Assembly (NCBI GenBank): GCA_021793595.1
Contig: JAJYSL010000006.1
Location: 1-64,000, forward strand
Origin: Acidobacteriota bacterium
GTDB taxonomy: Bacteria > Acidobacteriota > Terriglobia > Terriglobales > Acidobacteriaceae
DNA: 64,000 nucleotides
Direction of reading: 5' to 3'
Positions 34,559-43,598 of this stretch are shown here, in pieces (within the stretch, counting starts at the first letter, position 1; each line of letters starts with the position of its first letter). A model generated the notes under the pieces. That model ran no database searches and was not told the DNA's origin. It saw nothing but the letters and a program-made list of their open reading frames with translations. A program made the position numbers and the translations under genes.

Positions 34559-35185
34559 ATGACCTGGACAAGCGCGTTCGGAAAAGGTTGCGGATTCATC
34601 CTGCAGAAGATCGTAAATGGTCTGGCTCTGACGCGCATTTCGCCCAACGTACTTACATTTATGGGCCTGGTCATCAACACCGGAGCCGCCTTCCTGTTCG
34701 GATTTGCCCGACCCCAAAATAATGTACGCATGTTCGCCTACGCCGCGCTGGTCATCATTGGAGCGGGCATCTTCGATATGGTGGATGGCCGCGTCGCCCG
34801 CCAGACCCAGCAGGTCACCGTCTTCGGTGCTTTTTTTGACTCCGTCATCGACCGCTATTCCGACGTTGCCCTGTTCTTCGGCCTGCTGGTCTACTACGCC
34901 CGCGCCGACCGCCTCTTTTATGTGTTTCTCACGGCCTTCGTCATGGTCACCTCCTTGATGGTCAGCTACACCCGCGCCCGCGCAGAAGCCCTCATCGGCT
35001 CCTGCAAGGTCGGCTTTATGGAGCGGCCGGAGCGCGTCGTGCTCATCATTCTCGGCGCTCTATTCAACCGCTGGGGTGCGATGGCGCCGGTCCTCTGGGT
35101 TCTGGCCGTGCTTTCCACCATTACAGTCATTCATCGAATCCGCTATACCTATGAGCAGACACGTCGCCTCGCCCCCGTCCGCTGA
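34559..35185 (+). CDS. CDP-alcohol phosphatidyltransferase
   Basis: Predicted 208-residue inner-membrane enzyme of phospholipid synthesis. The family signature is complete: D73-xx-D76-G-xx-A-R-x8-G90-xxx-D94-xxx-D98 (from DMVDGRVAR to DSVID). About six membrane helices are visible. It joins a CDP-diacylglycerol group to an alcohol such as glycerol-3-phosphate or inositol phosphate; which is not certain, though the arrangement resembles PgsA/PIP-synthase-like members. Confidence 0.9.
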   Translation: MTWTSAFGKGCGFILQKIVNGLALTRISPNVLTFMGLVINTGAAFLFGFARPQNNVRMFAYAALVIIGAGIFDMVDGRVARQTQQVTVFGAFFDSVIDRYSDVALFFGLLVYYARADRLFYVFLTAFVMVTSLMVSYTRARAEALIGSCKVGFMERPERVVLIILGALFNRWGAMAPVLWVLAVLSTITVIHRIRYTYEQTRRLAPVR

Positions 35186-35241
35186 CGTTGCAACAGTACG
35201 CGCACTTTGCCAGCACATTGCGAGAAAGAGGGCCGATCAGC

Positions 35242-35364
35242 ATGAACCTGAACGTAGAAGTCGAGCGAATCGATGCCACCACCGTTGTCGTCAAACTCAC
35301 AGGGAAAATGACACTTGGCATGACGCTGCATGAGGTTGCGATTCGGGGGGCAATTCAGGAATAA
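35242..35364 (+). pseudogene. Truncated STAS-domain (anti-sigma antagonist) fragment
   Basis: Forty codons read MNLNVEVERIDATTVVVKLT then GKMTLGM and stop at 35362. The sequence matches the first two strands of a STAS domain as in SpoIIAA-type antagonists, which normally need about 100 residues. A GAGGG-like site precedes the ATG. The phosphorylatable serine and later helices are absent, so it is probably a gene remnant. Confidence 0.5.
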
Positions 35365-35636
35365 CAGCCACGGTGCGGCTTGGCAATCGACAATCGCTGT
35401 ACCAGCCATTTCTGCCCAAAGGAACCAGTTCGGTTCGCGAAGGACGCAACACGGACTGTCTTTCGGGAGAAGTTTTCATCTTCGGCCTGCCAACTCCGGC
35501 GCGCATGCCTTCTCTGTCGACTGCAAACCGGCAAAATCCTCCAGCACATGGAATCTGGCGGACCATCCGCAAGCAACCAATTTCTTTCACAAACTAGAAA
35601 AATTCCACCGCCAGTTCAACCACTACAATAGGTGTC
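35365..35636. other. Intergenic region downstream of the STAS fragment
   Basis: About 270 bases without a supported gene. Several overlapping open frames of 60-97 codons exist on both strands, but none shows a domain or convincing ribosome site. It may be the decayed rest of the STAS gene plus the promoter of the peptidase gene. Confidence 0.4.
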
Positions 35637-36590
35637 GTGAGCTTCAAAATTGCACCCGTCCTCGCCGTTCATGGCGGCGCATGGGATATCCCGGATGATT
35701 TAGTCGAGCCGCATCGACAAGGTGTAGCCAACGCTCTTGCTGCGGGTTATGCGCTCTTGGAAAAAGGCGCGTCCGCCGTCGATGCCGTCCAGGCTGCCGT
35801 CGCCGTCATGGAAGATGACGAAGCCTTCGATGCGGGCCGGGGCAGCTTCCTCACCAGTGATGGCCGTGTGCAGTTGGACGCATTATTGATGGACGGAAAC
35901 ACACTGCGCGCCGGCGGCGTCGCTTGTGTCGAGCGGCTCCGCAATCCCATTCACGCTGCCCGCCTGGTCATGGACCTGAGTCCGCACGTGTATTTTGTCG
36001 GTGCCGGCGCAGAGGCTTTTGCAGCCGAACACGGCATGACGCTCATCGACAATGCAGCGTTGGTCATCGAGCGCGAACGCCGTCATCTTGCCGACGCGCA
36101 GCAAAAACTGCGCAACGACACCGCCAGCCCAACCCCCGGTGCAGCCGCAATGCCCGCGCAACTCAGCGCCCTGCACGCCGCCACTTCGCACGATACTGTT
36201 GGCGCGGTCGCTCTCGATGGCCGTGGCAATCTTGCCGCCGCCACTTCCACCGGCGGAACGCTGAACAAATCTCCCGGCCGCGTGGGAGATTCCTCCCTCA
36301 TCGGCTGCGGCTGCTACGCCGACAATCTTTCCGCTGCCGTCTCGCTCACCGGCTGGGGAGAGCCCATCATGAAGCTGGTGCTCGGCAAGTGGGCCGTCGA
36401 TCGCGTCCAGCAAGGCACCCCTCCCGCGCAGGCCGCGGAAGAAGCCATCGCCTATCTCTTCAACCGCCTCGGCGGTCACGGCGGCATCATCCTGCTCGGC
36501 CCCGCGGGCCGTTTTGGCGTTGCCCACAATACGCCGCGCATGGCCTGGGGCACCCACACCATCCGCGGCATGGAAGTCTTCGTCCGCTAG
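35637..36590 (+). CDS. iaaA: Isoaspartyl peptidase / plant-type L-asparaginase
   Basis: Predicted 317-residue Ntn-hydrolase that removes isoaspartyl residues from dipeptides and can hydrolyse asparagine. The N-terminal LAVHGGAWDIP and GRGSFLTSDGRVQLDALLMDG are characteristic. The autoproteolytic site is HDT at 185-187, freeing catalytic T187 of the beta subunit (TVGAVALDGRGNLAAATSTGG). GWGEPIMK and RMAWGTHT are also typical. The GTG start has an AGGTG site. It is followed by maf. Confidence 0.93.
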   Translation: MSFKIAPVLAVHGGAWDIPDDLVEPHRQGVANALAAGYALLEKGASAVDAVQAAVAVMEDDEAFDAGRGSFLTSDGRVQLDALLMDGNTLRAGGVACVERLRNPIHAARLVMDLSPHVYFVGAGAEAFAAEHGMTLIDNAALVIERERRHLADAQQKLRNDTASPTPGAAAMPAQLSALHAATSHDTVGAVALDGRGNLAAATSTGGTLNKSPGRVGDSSLIGCGCYADNLSAAVSLTGWGEPIMKLVLGKWAVDRVQQGTPPAQAAEEAIAYLFNRLGGHGGIILLGPAGRFGVAHNTPRMAWGTHTIRGMEVFVR

Positions 36591-36640
36591 CATTCTTTGA
36601 CATCCATCCTCACTCACGATGAAATCGCTAGTAGGGATTC

Positions 36641-37246
<606 letters not shown>

Positions 37247-37305
37247 TCGGTCGTTCCACCGTAGGCTCGCCTGCGGCTTGAAATCGATTTGTTATCCTCA
37301 CCACT

Positions 37306-39372
37306 GTGGCAGCGATTCTCCCTCAACCCAGCGAAACGCTTCTTCCTCTGCTGCAGCGTACCTTCGGTCTCTCTTCTTTTCGCGTGAATCAAGAAGCCGT
37401 CTGCCGTGCTGCAATTCAGGGCAGAGATGTGCTCTTGGTCATGCCGACAGGTGCCGGCAAGTCGCTGTGCTTTCAATTGCCGGGGATTGCGCGCGGCGGC
37501 ACCACACTTGTCATCAGTCCGCTCATCGCGCTGATGGAGGATCAGGTGGCGAAGCTGGCATCGCTCGGTCTCTCTGTGGCGCGCATTCACTCCGGACTGG
37601 ATCGCGCCCTTTCCCGCCAGGCCTGCGCGGACTATCTGGCCGGCGTTCTTCAATTCTTGTTCATCGCACCGGAGCGGCTGCGGGTTCCCGGCTTTATCGA
37701 AATGCTGGCGAAACGAAAACCCTCGTTGATTGCCATCGATGAGGCCCACTGCATCTCGCAATGGGGGCACGACTTTCGTCCGGACTATCGTATGCTCGGC
37801 CAGTTTGTGCCGGCATTGCGCCCCGCGCCGGTGATCGCGCTCACCGCCACCGCCACCCCTCGCGTACAGGACGACATTGCCGCGCAGTTGGGGATGGCAG
37901 ATGCCTCCAGATTTATTTATGGTTTTCGCCGCGAGAACCTTGGCATTGAAGTGGCGGAGATGTCGCCTTCGCTGCGGCCCGCTTTTGTTGCTGGCCTTTT
38001 GGATGACAAAGCACGCCGGCCCGCGATCGTGTATGCGCCGACCCGCAAACAGGCGGAAGCACTGGCAGCGCAGCTTTCGTCAAAATTTCCATCCGCGGCC
38101 TACCATGCCGGTCTGGATGCGCGGCGTCGCGAAACGGTACAACAGGAATTTCAGCAGGGGCGACTCCAGGCAGTTGTGGCGACAGTAGCGTTCGGAATGG
38201 GAATCGACAAGGCCGACGTGCGCACCATCATTCACACCTCGCTTCCCGGCACGCTGGAGGCCTATTACCAGGAAATTGGCCGCGCCGGTCGCGACGGGCT
38301 CCCCAGCCGCGCGGTTCTGCTCTACTCCTACGCAGACCGCAAAATGCATGAGTTTTTCTTCCAGCGCGATTACCCTCCCGTCGATGAATTGGATCGAGTC
38401 TATCGCCGTCTCGGAGACGAACCGCTGGAGAAGGAATCGCTTCGCGCCAAGCTGCGCATGGAGTCTGACCTGTTCGACAGGGTGCTGGAAAAACTCGTCA
38501 TCCACGGCGGCGGCGCGGTGGACTTTGACGACAATGCCGTCCGCGGCGCTAACGGCTGGCGCGATTCCTACGCCGCCGAGTCGCAGCGCAGAAAAGCCCA
38601 ACTCGACCTGGCCATGCAGTATGCCGAATCCAGCCAGTGCCGCATGACGTCCCTCATTCGCCACTTCGGCGATCTGGCGGATGCACAGCGGCCATGCGGA
38701 CATTGCGATGTGTGCGCGCCGCAGGCCTGCATTGCCAGACGCTTCCGCGCTCCCAGCGGATCCGAAAAACAAACCGCCTGGGCGGTCATTCATTCGTTAA
38801 GAAGAAGCTCGGCCCGCTCGACTGGAAAGCTGCACAAAGACATGTTTCCGCGGGAGCAGGTCTCGCGCGACGGCTTTGAGAAGCTTCTGCAAGCGTTGGC
38901 CGGCGCGGGGCTGGTTCGATTGGAAGAACTCACGTTTGAAAAGGACGGTCGCAGCATCGCCTATCGCAAGGCGAGCCTCACGCAGGAAGGCGAAGAACTG
39001 CCGCCCTCCGATCCGCTGGACTTTGTTCTGCCGGATACATCGAACCATGCGACCGCGCCACGCAGAAAAAGCGAGAGTAAGCGAAGCGAGAAAAGTGTCT
39101 CTTCGAAAACCGTAACGCCCACGCTCCAACCGGAGTCGGCGGAAATCTCGGCGCAAGCCGCGGCTATCGAAGACAAGCTGCGCGCATGGCGGCTGGCGCA
39201 GGCGAGAAAACATGGCGTCCCAGCCTTCCATGTACTCGGCAACAAAACGATGCGGGCGATCGCGCAGCAACGGCCCATCACGCTGGAAGAGTTGCGGTGC
39301 GTCAGCGGAATCGGTCCATCCAAGGCGGAAAAATTCGGCGAAGAAATTTGCCGCATCTGCGCCCAGGGCTAA
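37306..39372 (+). CDS. recQ: ATP-dependent DNA helicase RecQ
   Basis: Predicted 688-residue superfamily 2 helicase, 3-prime to 5-prime, for recombination and fork repair. Walker A MPTGAGKS is at 46-53, then AIDEAHCISQWGHDFRPDY, VVATVAFGMGIDKADVRTIIH, and QEIGRAGRDGLPSRAVLLYS. The zinc module follows (CRMTSLIRHFGD and PCGHCDVC), then the winged-helix RQC region and a C-terminal HRDC domain (HVLGNKTMRAIAQQRPITLE). The GTG start is the only one giving the normal N-terminus. Confidence 0.95.
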   Translation: MAAILPQPSETLLPLLQRTFGLSSFRVNQEAVCRAAIQGRDVLLVMPTGAGKSLCFQLPGIARGGTTLVISPLIALMEDQVAKLASLGLSVARIHSGLDRALSRQACADYLAGVLQFLFIAPERLRVPGFIEMLAKRKPSLIAIDEAHCISQWGHDFRPDYRMLGQFVPALRPAPVIALTATATPRVQDDIAAQLGMADASRFIYGFRRENLGIEVAEMSPSLRPAFVAGLLDDKARRPAIVYAPTRKQAEALAAQLSSKFPSAAYHAGLDARRRETVQQEFQQGRLQAVVATVAFGMGIDKADVRTIIHTSLPGTLEAYYQEIGRAGRDGLPSRAVLLYSYADRKMHEFFFQRDYPPVDELDRVYRRLGDEPLEKESLRAKLRMESDLFDRVLEKLVIHGGGAVDFDDNAVRGANGWRDSYAAESQRRKAQLDLAMQYAESSQCRMTSLIRHFGDLADAQRPCGHCDVCAPQACIARRFRAPSGSEKQTAWAVIHSLRRSSARSTGKLHKDMFPREQVSRDGFEKLLQALAGAGLVRLEELTFEKDGRSIAYRKASLTQEGEELPPSDPLDFVLPDTSNHATAPRRKSESKRSEKSVSSKTVTPTLQPESAEISAQAAAIEDKLRAWRLAQARKHGVPAFHVLGNKTMRAIAQQRPITLEELRCVSGIGPSKAEKFGEEICRICAQG

Positions 39373-39388
39373 AACACTTCTCCAACTG

Positions 39389-40483
39389 CTATAGAGGAAG
39401 AGGTCGTGATGCGAAATAGCGCTTGCGTATCCAGAAGGCCACGTTCACCAGGCTGATCAGCGCCGGTACTTCAATCAACGGACCCACAACCCCCACAAAC
39501 GCCTCGCCGGAGTTCAACCCGAACACCGCCACCGCCACCGCAATCGCCAGCTCAAAATTGTTTCCAGCCGCTGTAAATGACAGCGTTGCCGACTGCGCAT
39601 AATTCGCCCCCAGCCGCTTGCCCATCCAGAAGCTGACCAGAAACATCACCGCGAAATAGATCGCCAGCGGAATCGCTATGCGAAGCACATCCAGTGGCAG
39701 CCGTACAATGACATCGCCCTTCAGCGAAAACATCACCAGAATCGTGAATAGCAGCGCCACCAGCGTCAGAGGGCTGATGCGAGGAATGAAGCGTGTCCGA
39801 TACCACGGCTCCCCGCGAAGACGCAGCAGAATCATTCGCGTCAGCAATCCCGCTGCAAACGGCACGCCCAGGTAGATCCCCACGCTCTTCGCAATCTGCG
39901 CGATACCAATGTGGATGATGCTGCCCTCCAGGCCAAACCACTTCGGCAGCACAGTAATGAAGACCCACGCATACACGCTGTAAAACAGCACCTGAAAAAT
40001 GCTGTTCAGCGCCACCAATCCCGCCACGTAATCTGTGTCGCCTTCTGCCAGTTCGTTCCACACCAGCACCATCGCAATGCAGCGCGCGATGCCGATCAAA
40101 ATCAGACCGCGCATGTACGCCGGCTCGCCGCGAAGAAATAGGATCGCCAGCAGAAACATCAATACCGGCCCAATGATCCAGTTCTGCACCAGCGACAGCA
40201 TCAGCACGCGTTGGTTGCGGAAGACCTCGCGCAATTTCTCGTATCGCACCTTTGCCAGCGGCGGATACATCATCACGATCAAGCCAATCGCGATGGGAAT
40301 GTTGGTGGTTCCCGCCTGAAAGCGATTCACAAACGCGGCGGAGCCGGGGACGAAGTGTCCGACCGCCACCCCAATCGCCATGGCCAGAAAAATCCACAGC
40401 GTCAGCCAGCGATCCAGAAACGTCAGATGCTTGCGTTGCTGCGGAGCGCATACCTGCCCCTCGCTAGCGAGTATGTTCGGCAC
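39389..40483 (-). CDS. acr3: ACR3-family arsenite efflux pump
   Basis: Predicted 364-residue inner-membrane arsenite/proton antiporter with ten helices. Typical: [62 protein letters not shown] with the essential Cys of the family, and [20 protein letters not shown]. The GTG start lies 2 bases after the arsR stop, so both form one leftward operon repressed by ArsR. It expels the trivalent arsenic produced by the neighbouring ArsC. Confidence 0.95.
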   Translation of the reverse strand: MPNILASEGQVCAPQQRKHLTFLDRWLTLWIFLAMAIGVAVGHFVPGSAAFVNRFQAGTTNIPIAIGLIVMMYPPLAKVRYEKLREVFRNQRVLMLSLVQNWIIGPVLMFLLAILFLRGEPAYMRGLILIGIARCIAMVLVWNELAEGDTDYVAGLVALNSIFQVLFYSVYAWVFITVLPKWFGLEGSIIHIGIAQIAKSVGIYLGVPFAAGLLTRMILLRLRGEPWYRTRFIPRISPLTLVALLFTILVMFSLKGDVIVRLPLDVLRIAIPLAIYFAVMFLVSFWMGKRLGANYAQSATLSFTAAGNNFELAIAVAVAVFGLNSGEAFVGVVGPLIEVPALISLVNVAFWIRKRYFASRPLPL

Positions 40484-40485
40484 CG

Positions 40486-40899
40486 TTATCTCGCCTCGAC
40501 GCTACACCCAATGTTGACGGGTACAGGCGCGGGCGCGCCTTCCAGCGCTGCAAATTTCTTCCGGCTGCAGCACGCCTTCGACAGACGCGCGCGATCCGCC
40601 TGCATCTTCCGGTCTTCTCGCAGCCAGGCTAGCGTGTGCCGCAGCACCTGTGCAGCCCCAATCTCCGGCGGCATCACGACGCGATAATGCATCCACTTGC
40701 CCTCACGCCGCGCCACCACAATTCCCGCGCGTCGCAGGTAGGCTAGATGCCGCGAAATCTTCGGCTGCGCCTGCCCCAATATCTCCACTAGGTAACAGAC
40801 GCAGATTTCTTGCTCCCCCATCAGGTTCAGCAGGCGCAGGCGCGTTTTGTCCCCCAGCGCTTGAAAGAAACGTTCCGCGTTGAATTCCGGCTGTTTCAT
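40486..40899 (-). CDS. arsR: ArsR-family arsenic-responsive repressor
   Basis: Predicted 137-residue winged-helix repressor. [51 protein letters not shown] is the ArsR DNA-binding core; the Cys pair in EICVCYL forms the canonical As(III) sensor site. The C-terminal extension carries further cysteines ([18 protein letters not shown]) that may add metal binding. An inverted repeat between arsR and arsM is the likely operator. Confidence 0.95.
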   Translation of the reverse strand: MKQPEFNAERFFQALGDKTRLRLLNLMGEQEICVCYLVEILGQAQPKISRHLAYLRRAGIVVARREGKWMHYRVVMPPEIGAAQVLRHTLAWLREDRKMQADRARLSKACCSRKKFAALEGAPAPVPVNIGCSVEAR

Positions 40900-40918
40900 C
40901 GCTTCTTACTTATACGCC

Positions 40919-40949
40919 TTGACGAATATGTTTTCAATGGATATATTCG
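40919..40949 (+). promoter_or_regulatory. arsM promoter with ArsR operator
   Basis: TTGACG (40919-40924), 17 bases, then TATATT (40942-40947) form a strong sigma-70 promoter reading toward arsM. CGAATAT (40923-40929) and ATATTCG (40943-40949) form an inverted repeat with a 13-base spacer that covers the promoter, placed 24 bases from the divergent arsR start, so one ArsR site could control both directions. Confidence 0.7.
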
Positions 40950-40985
40950 CCTTAAAGGATATGTTTTTGGATGCGGCAAGCGTGG

Positions 40986-41016
40986 CCCATTCAAGCCTTC
41001 CTTTGGCTTGAATGGG
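40986..41016 (+). repeat. Perfect hairpin in the arsM leader
   Basis: A 12-bp perfect stem, CCCATTCAAGCC against GGCTTGAATGGG, closes a 7-base loop TTCCTTT. It lies 28 bases before the arsM ATG, downstream of the promoter, so it will be in the mRNA leader. A diverged copy precedes arsC at 42010. Confidence 0.75.
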
Positions 41017-41044
41017 ATTGAACGAAAAGTCCGGAGGAAATGTT

Positions 41045-41989
41045 ATGGCCGAGCAATTATTGGATTCCGTCAAGTCAAAGTATGCAGCCGTCGCAGAAAG
41101 CACTTTATCCAGCGATCATACGGGCGTCAAGGCAGTCGCAGAAGCCTTCGGCTACACCGCCGAGGAACTCACCTCCATCCCCGCAGCCGCCAACATGGGC
41201 CTCTCCTGCGGCAATCCCACCGCCACCGCGCACCTCAAACCCGGCGAGGTCGTCGTCGACCTCGGCTCCGGCGGCGGTCTCGATGTCTTCCTCGCGTCCC
41301 AAATGGTCGGCCCCACAGGTCGCGCCATCGGCATCGATATGACGCCCGCCATGATCGCTCGCGCTCGCGCCAACGCTGCCTCCGGCGGCTACACCAATGT
41401 CGAATTCCATCTCTCCACCATCGATAAAATTCCGCTCCCCGATGCCTCCGTCGACTGCGTCATCTCCAACTGCGTTCTCAATCTCGCCCCCGACAAGCCC
41501 GCTGTCTTTCGCGAAATTGCCCGCGTCCTCAAGCCCGGCGGCCGTCTCGCCGTCAGCGATATCGCTCTCAAGCACGATCTGCCGGAGGCGCTCTCCAACA
41601 GCATCGCCGCGTATGTCGGTTGCATTGCCGGCGCCATTCGCATCGACGACTACCGCAGCGGCCTGCTCGCCGCCGGTTTTCAGCATGTTGAAATTGTCGA
41701 TAGCGGTCGCGACCTGAACGCCTACGCCAAAGTCGAGAATCAGTCCGGATGCTGCTCGCCCGCCATGGGTGCCGACCACGCTCTTGCCGCCACGACTGCG
41801 AACGCAGCCGGCAATCCGCTTGCGGTGATTGAAACGTCATGCTGCCCGCCCACCACCCCCGCGCCCACGTCGCTGCACGAAGAACTCGCGTCCCTGCTGT
41901 CGAAGTACGATGTCAACGAAGCCGCCGCCAGCGTCAAGGTCTACGCCGTTAAACCGCAAGCGGAGGCCGCAAAATCCTACTGCTCGTAA
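41045..41989 (+). CDS. arsM: Arsenite S-adenosylmethionine methyltransferase
   Basis: Predicted 314-residue enzyme methylating As(III) to volatile or less toxic species. The SAM core has [38 protein letters not shown] and [13 protein letters not shown]. Conserved As-binding cysteines appear in NMGLSCGNP (C55), SNCVLNLAP and YVGCIAGA. Beyond residue 230 a tail of about 80 residues carries SGCCS and TSCCPP cysteine pairs, possibly extra As(III) sites. The ATG at 41045 follows GGAGGAAA. It is the first gene of the rightward ars unit. Confidence 0.94.
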   Translation: MAEQLLDSVKSKYAAVAESTLSSDHTGVKAVAEAFGYTAEELTSIPAAANMGLSCGNPTATAHLKPGEVVVDLGSGGGLDVFLASQMVGPTGRAIGIDMTPAMIARARANAASGGYTNVEFHLSTIDKIPLPDASVDCVISNCVLNLAPDKPAVFREIARVLKPGGRLAVSDIALKHDLPEALSNSIAAYVGCIAGAIRIDDYRSGLLAAGFQHVEIVDSGRDLNAYAKVENQSGCCSPAMGADHALAATTANAAGNPLAVIETSCCPPTTPAPTSLHEELASLLSKYDVNEAAASVKVYAVKPQAEAAKSYCS

Positions 41990-42009
41990 TTTGAAGAAAC
42001 CTCGGGTGC

Positions 42010-42040
42010 CCCATTCAAGCCTTCTGTTGGCTTCGGTGGG
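42010..42040 (+). repeat. Second copy of the ars hairpin, before arsC
   Basis: The left arm CCCATTCAAGCC is identical to the arsM-leader hairpin, the loop is TTCTGTT, and the right arm is GGCTTCGGTGGG. As RNA the changed bases still give two G-U pairs and only one mismatch, so the hairpin is kept. It lies in the arsM-arsC spacer. Confidence 0.65.
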
Positions 42041-42106
42041 ATAGAACCATGTCCGCATCACGATCATCGCAATCCTGTTTGCGAGCCATTACAGAAGGGT
42101 CACCGC

Positions 42107-42595
42107 ATGCCGCACTACAATGTTTTGTTTCTCTGCACCGGCAACTCCGCCCGCTCCATCCTGGCGGAAGCGATCCTCAACGGCAAGGGTGCGCCCACCT
42201 TCACCGCCTACAGCGCCGGCAGCCATCCCTCCGGAACCGTGCGTCCGGAAGCGCTGCGTCACATCGAATCCGCCGGCCTCAGCACCACTGGCCTGCGCAG
42301 CAAGTCCTGGGACGAGTTTGCCCAACCCGGCGCACCCCATCTCGACTTCGTTTTTACGGTTTGCGATAACGCGGCTAAAGAAGTGTGCCCCATCTGGCCC
42401 GGCCAGCCCATCACCGCGCATTGGGGAGTGCCCGATCCCGCCGCCGTCCGCGGCACTCCGCAGCAAATCGACCGCGCCTACGCGCAAGCCTTCGCCACCC
42501 TGGATCGCCGCATCTCCCTGCTGCTCTCCCTGCCCCTCGCCTCGCTCGGCTCCCTAGCCATCCAACAGCGCCTAAACTCCATCGCCCACCAGTAA
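42107..42595 (+). CDS. arsC: Arsenate reductase, low-molecular-weight phosphatase type
   Basis: Predicted 162-residue cytosolic enzyme reducing arsenate to arsenite. The N-terminal VLFLCTGNSARSILAEA carries the Cx5R phosphatase loop (C10 to R16), and FVFTVCDNAAKEVCPIWPG provides the two resolving cysteines typical of thioredoxin-coupled ArsC. The C-terminal region is a little longer than in S. aureus ArsC. It follows arsM after 117 bases that include a hairpin. Confidence 0.95.
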   Translation: MPHYNVLFLCTGNSARSILAEAILNGKGAPTFTAYSAGSHPSGTVRPEALRHIESAGLSTTGLRSKSWDEFAQPGAPHLDFVFTVCDNAAKEVCPIWPGQPITAHWGVPDPAAVRGTPQQIDRAYAQAFATLDRRISLLLSLPLASLGSLAIQQRLNSIAHQ

Positions 42596-42635
42596 GGTGC
42601 GCAGCCGCAGAGCATCCAGGCTTTTCGAGTTGCTA

Positions 42636-42652
42636 TATCTAGTCTGTAGATA
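42636..42652. promoter_or_regulatory. C-box-like inverted repeat before the controller gene
   Basis: TATCTA (42636-42641) and TAGATA (42647-42652) are exact reverse complements around the spacer GTCTG. The element sits 31 bases upstream of the controller gene ATG, where C-protein operators of restriction-modification systems lie. Confidence 0.55.
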
Positions 42653-42682
42653 AAAAATCATCATGCAGTAACACTTCTGGTG

Positions 42683-42919
42683 ATGCCTGAAAACCCAAAT
42701 AAGATTCTCGCTGACAATTTGCGTGGCTTGCGCAACCAGCGAGGATGGTCCCAGGAAGACCTTGCAGACAAGTGCGGATTGCACCGGACCTATATTGGCG
42801 CAATCGAACGCGGGGAAAGAAACGTCACGCTTGCCACCCTAAATAGGATTGCCAGTGCGCTTGGGACTTCTTCAGCAGAGCTTATCTCGGAGAGTCGGCG
42901 TGCCAAAAATTCCAAATGA
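42683..42919 (+). CDS. XRE-type controller protein of the R-M system
   Basis: Predicted 78-residue helix-turn-helix protein: LADNLRGLRNQRGWSQEDLADKCGLHRTYIGAIERGERNVTLATLNRIASALG is very close in pattern to restriction-modification C proteins such as C.AhdI or C.EcoRV. These activate their own and the endonuclease gene with a delay so that methylation comes first. Its 3-prime end overlaps the endonuclease start by 20 bases, a typical C-R arrangement. Confidence 0.88.
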   Translation: MPENPNKILADNLRGLRNQRGWSQEDLADKCGLHRTYIGAIERGERNVTLATLNRIASALGTSSAELISESRRAKNSK

Positions 42920-43598
42920 AGTTCTGAAACAAATCACGACGGTAACCAACAAGCGGGCGCGATTTGTTCTGGATGCAATCGTAAAGAATGGCGTTGTCAC
43001 CACAGAAGAGATCAGCCGAGCCGGCTATGAGCATCCACCGCGGGCTGCCCGCGATGTTCGCGAACTTGGATTCCCCCTACAGACCATCCGGGTCAAGCAT
43101 ACCAACGGACGTTCCATCGCAGCATACACATTTCCTTTAGCGGGAAAGGTTGAAAAAGGTAAAACTGGGAGAAAAGAGCTTCCAAAAAAGGTCCGTGACG
43201 GAGTCATTCATGCGATGGGCGGAAAGTGTCAAACCTGCGGGTCGAAACATAACGTACAAGTAGATCATCGCATTCCCTATCAAGTCGCTGGGGAAAGCCT
43301 GAGTAATGAAGCCGACTCATATCAGCTACTGTGCGGCTCCTGCAATCGTAAGAAATCCTGGGCTTGCGAACATTGTCAAAACTGGTTAGAGGATAAGAAT
43401 GTAGCAATCTGCTACTCGTGCTACTGGTCTGGGTCACTAACCTACACGCATATTGCTCTACAGCAAGAGCGTCGGCTCGAAATTATTTGGCACGAGGATG
43501 AAATAAGGGAATTCGACCGGATGGTGGATACAGCCAGACACCATAATTCGACGATCGAGGATCAGGTCAAGAGCATTTTACGTAGCTATGCCAAATAG
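42900..43598 (+). CDS. HNH-type type II restriction endonuclease
   Basis: Predicted 232-residue nuclease. The GTG at 42900 with a GGAGAG site is preferred over a start at 42849. Residues 1-80 resemble a winged helix (FVLDAIVKNGVVTTEEIS) that could read the target. The HNH nuclease follows: CQTCGSKHNVQVDHRIPYQ with C110, C113, D122 and H123, then LLCGSCNRKKSW, the classic Cys-zinc HNH form. A second Cys set (CEHC at 156-159, CYSC at 171-174) makes another zinc site likely. It ends overlapping the convergent methylase by 21 bases. Recognition sequence unknown. Confidence 0.85.
   Translation: MPKIPNEVLKQITTVTNKRARFVLDAIVKNGVVTTEEISRAGYEHPPRAARDVRELGFPLQTIRVKHTNGRSIAAYTFPLAGKVEKGKTGRKELPKKVRDGVIHAMGGKCQTCGSKHNVQVDHRIPYQVAGESLSNEADSYQLLCGSCNRKKSWACEHCQNWLEDKNVAICYSCYWSGSLTYTHIALQQERRLEIIWHEDEIREFDRMVDTARHHNSTIEDQVKSILRSYAK

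Noticed and set aside
39552..40451. Second minus-strand frame of 299 codons within acr3
   Set aside because: It lies in another frame of the intact acr3 gene and reads as low-complexity shadow sequence.
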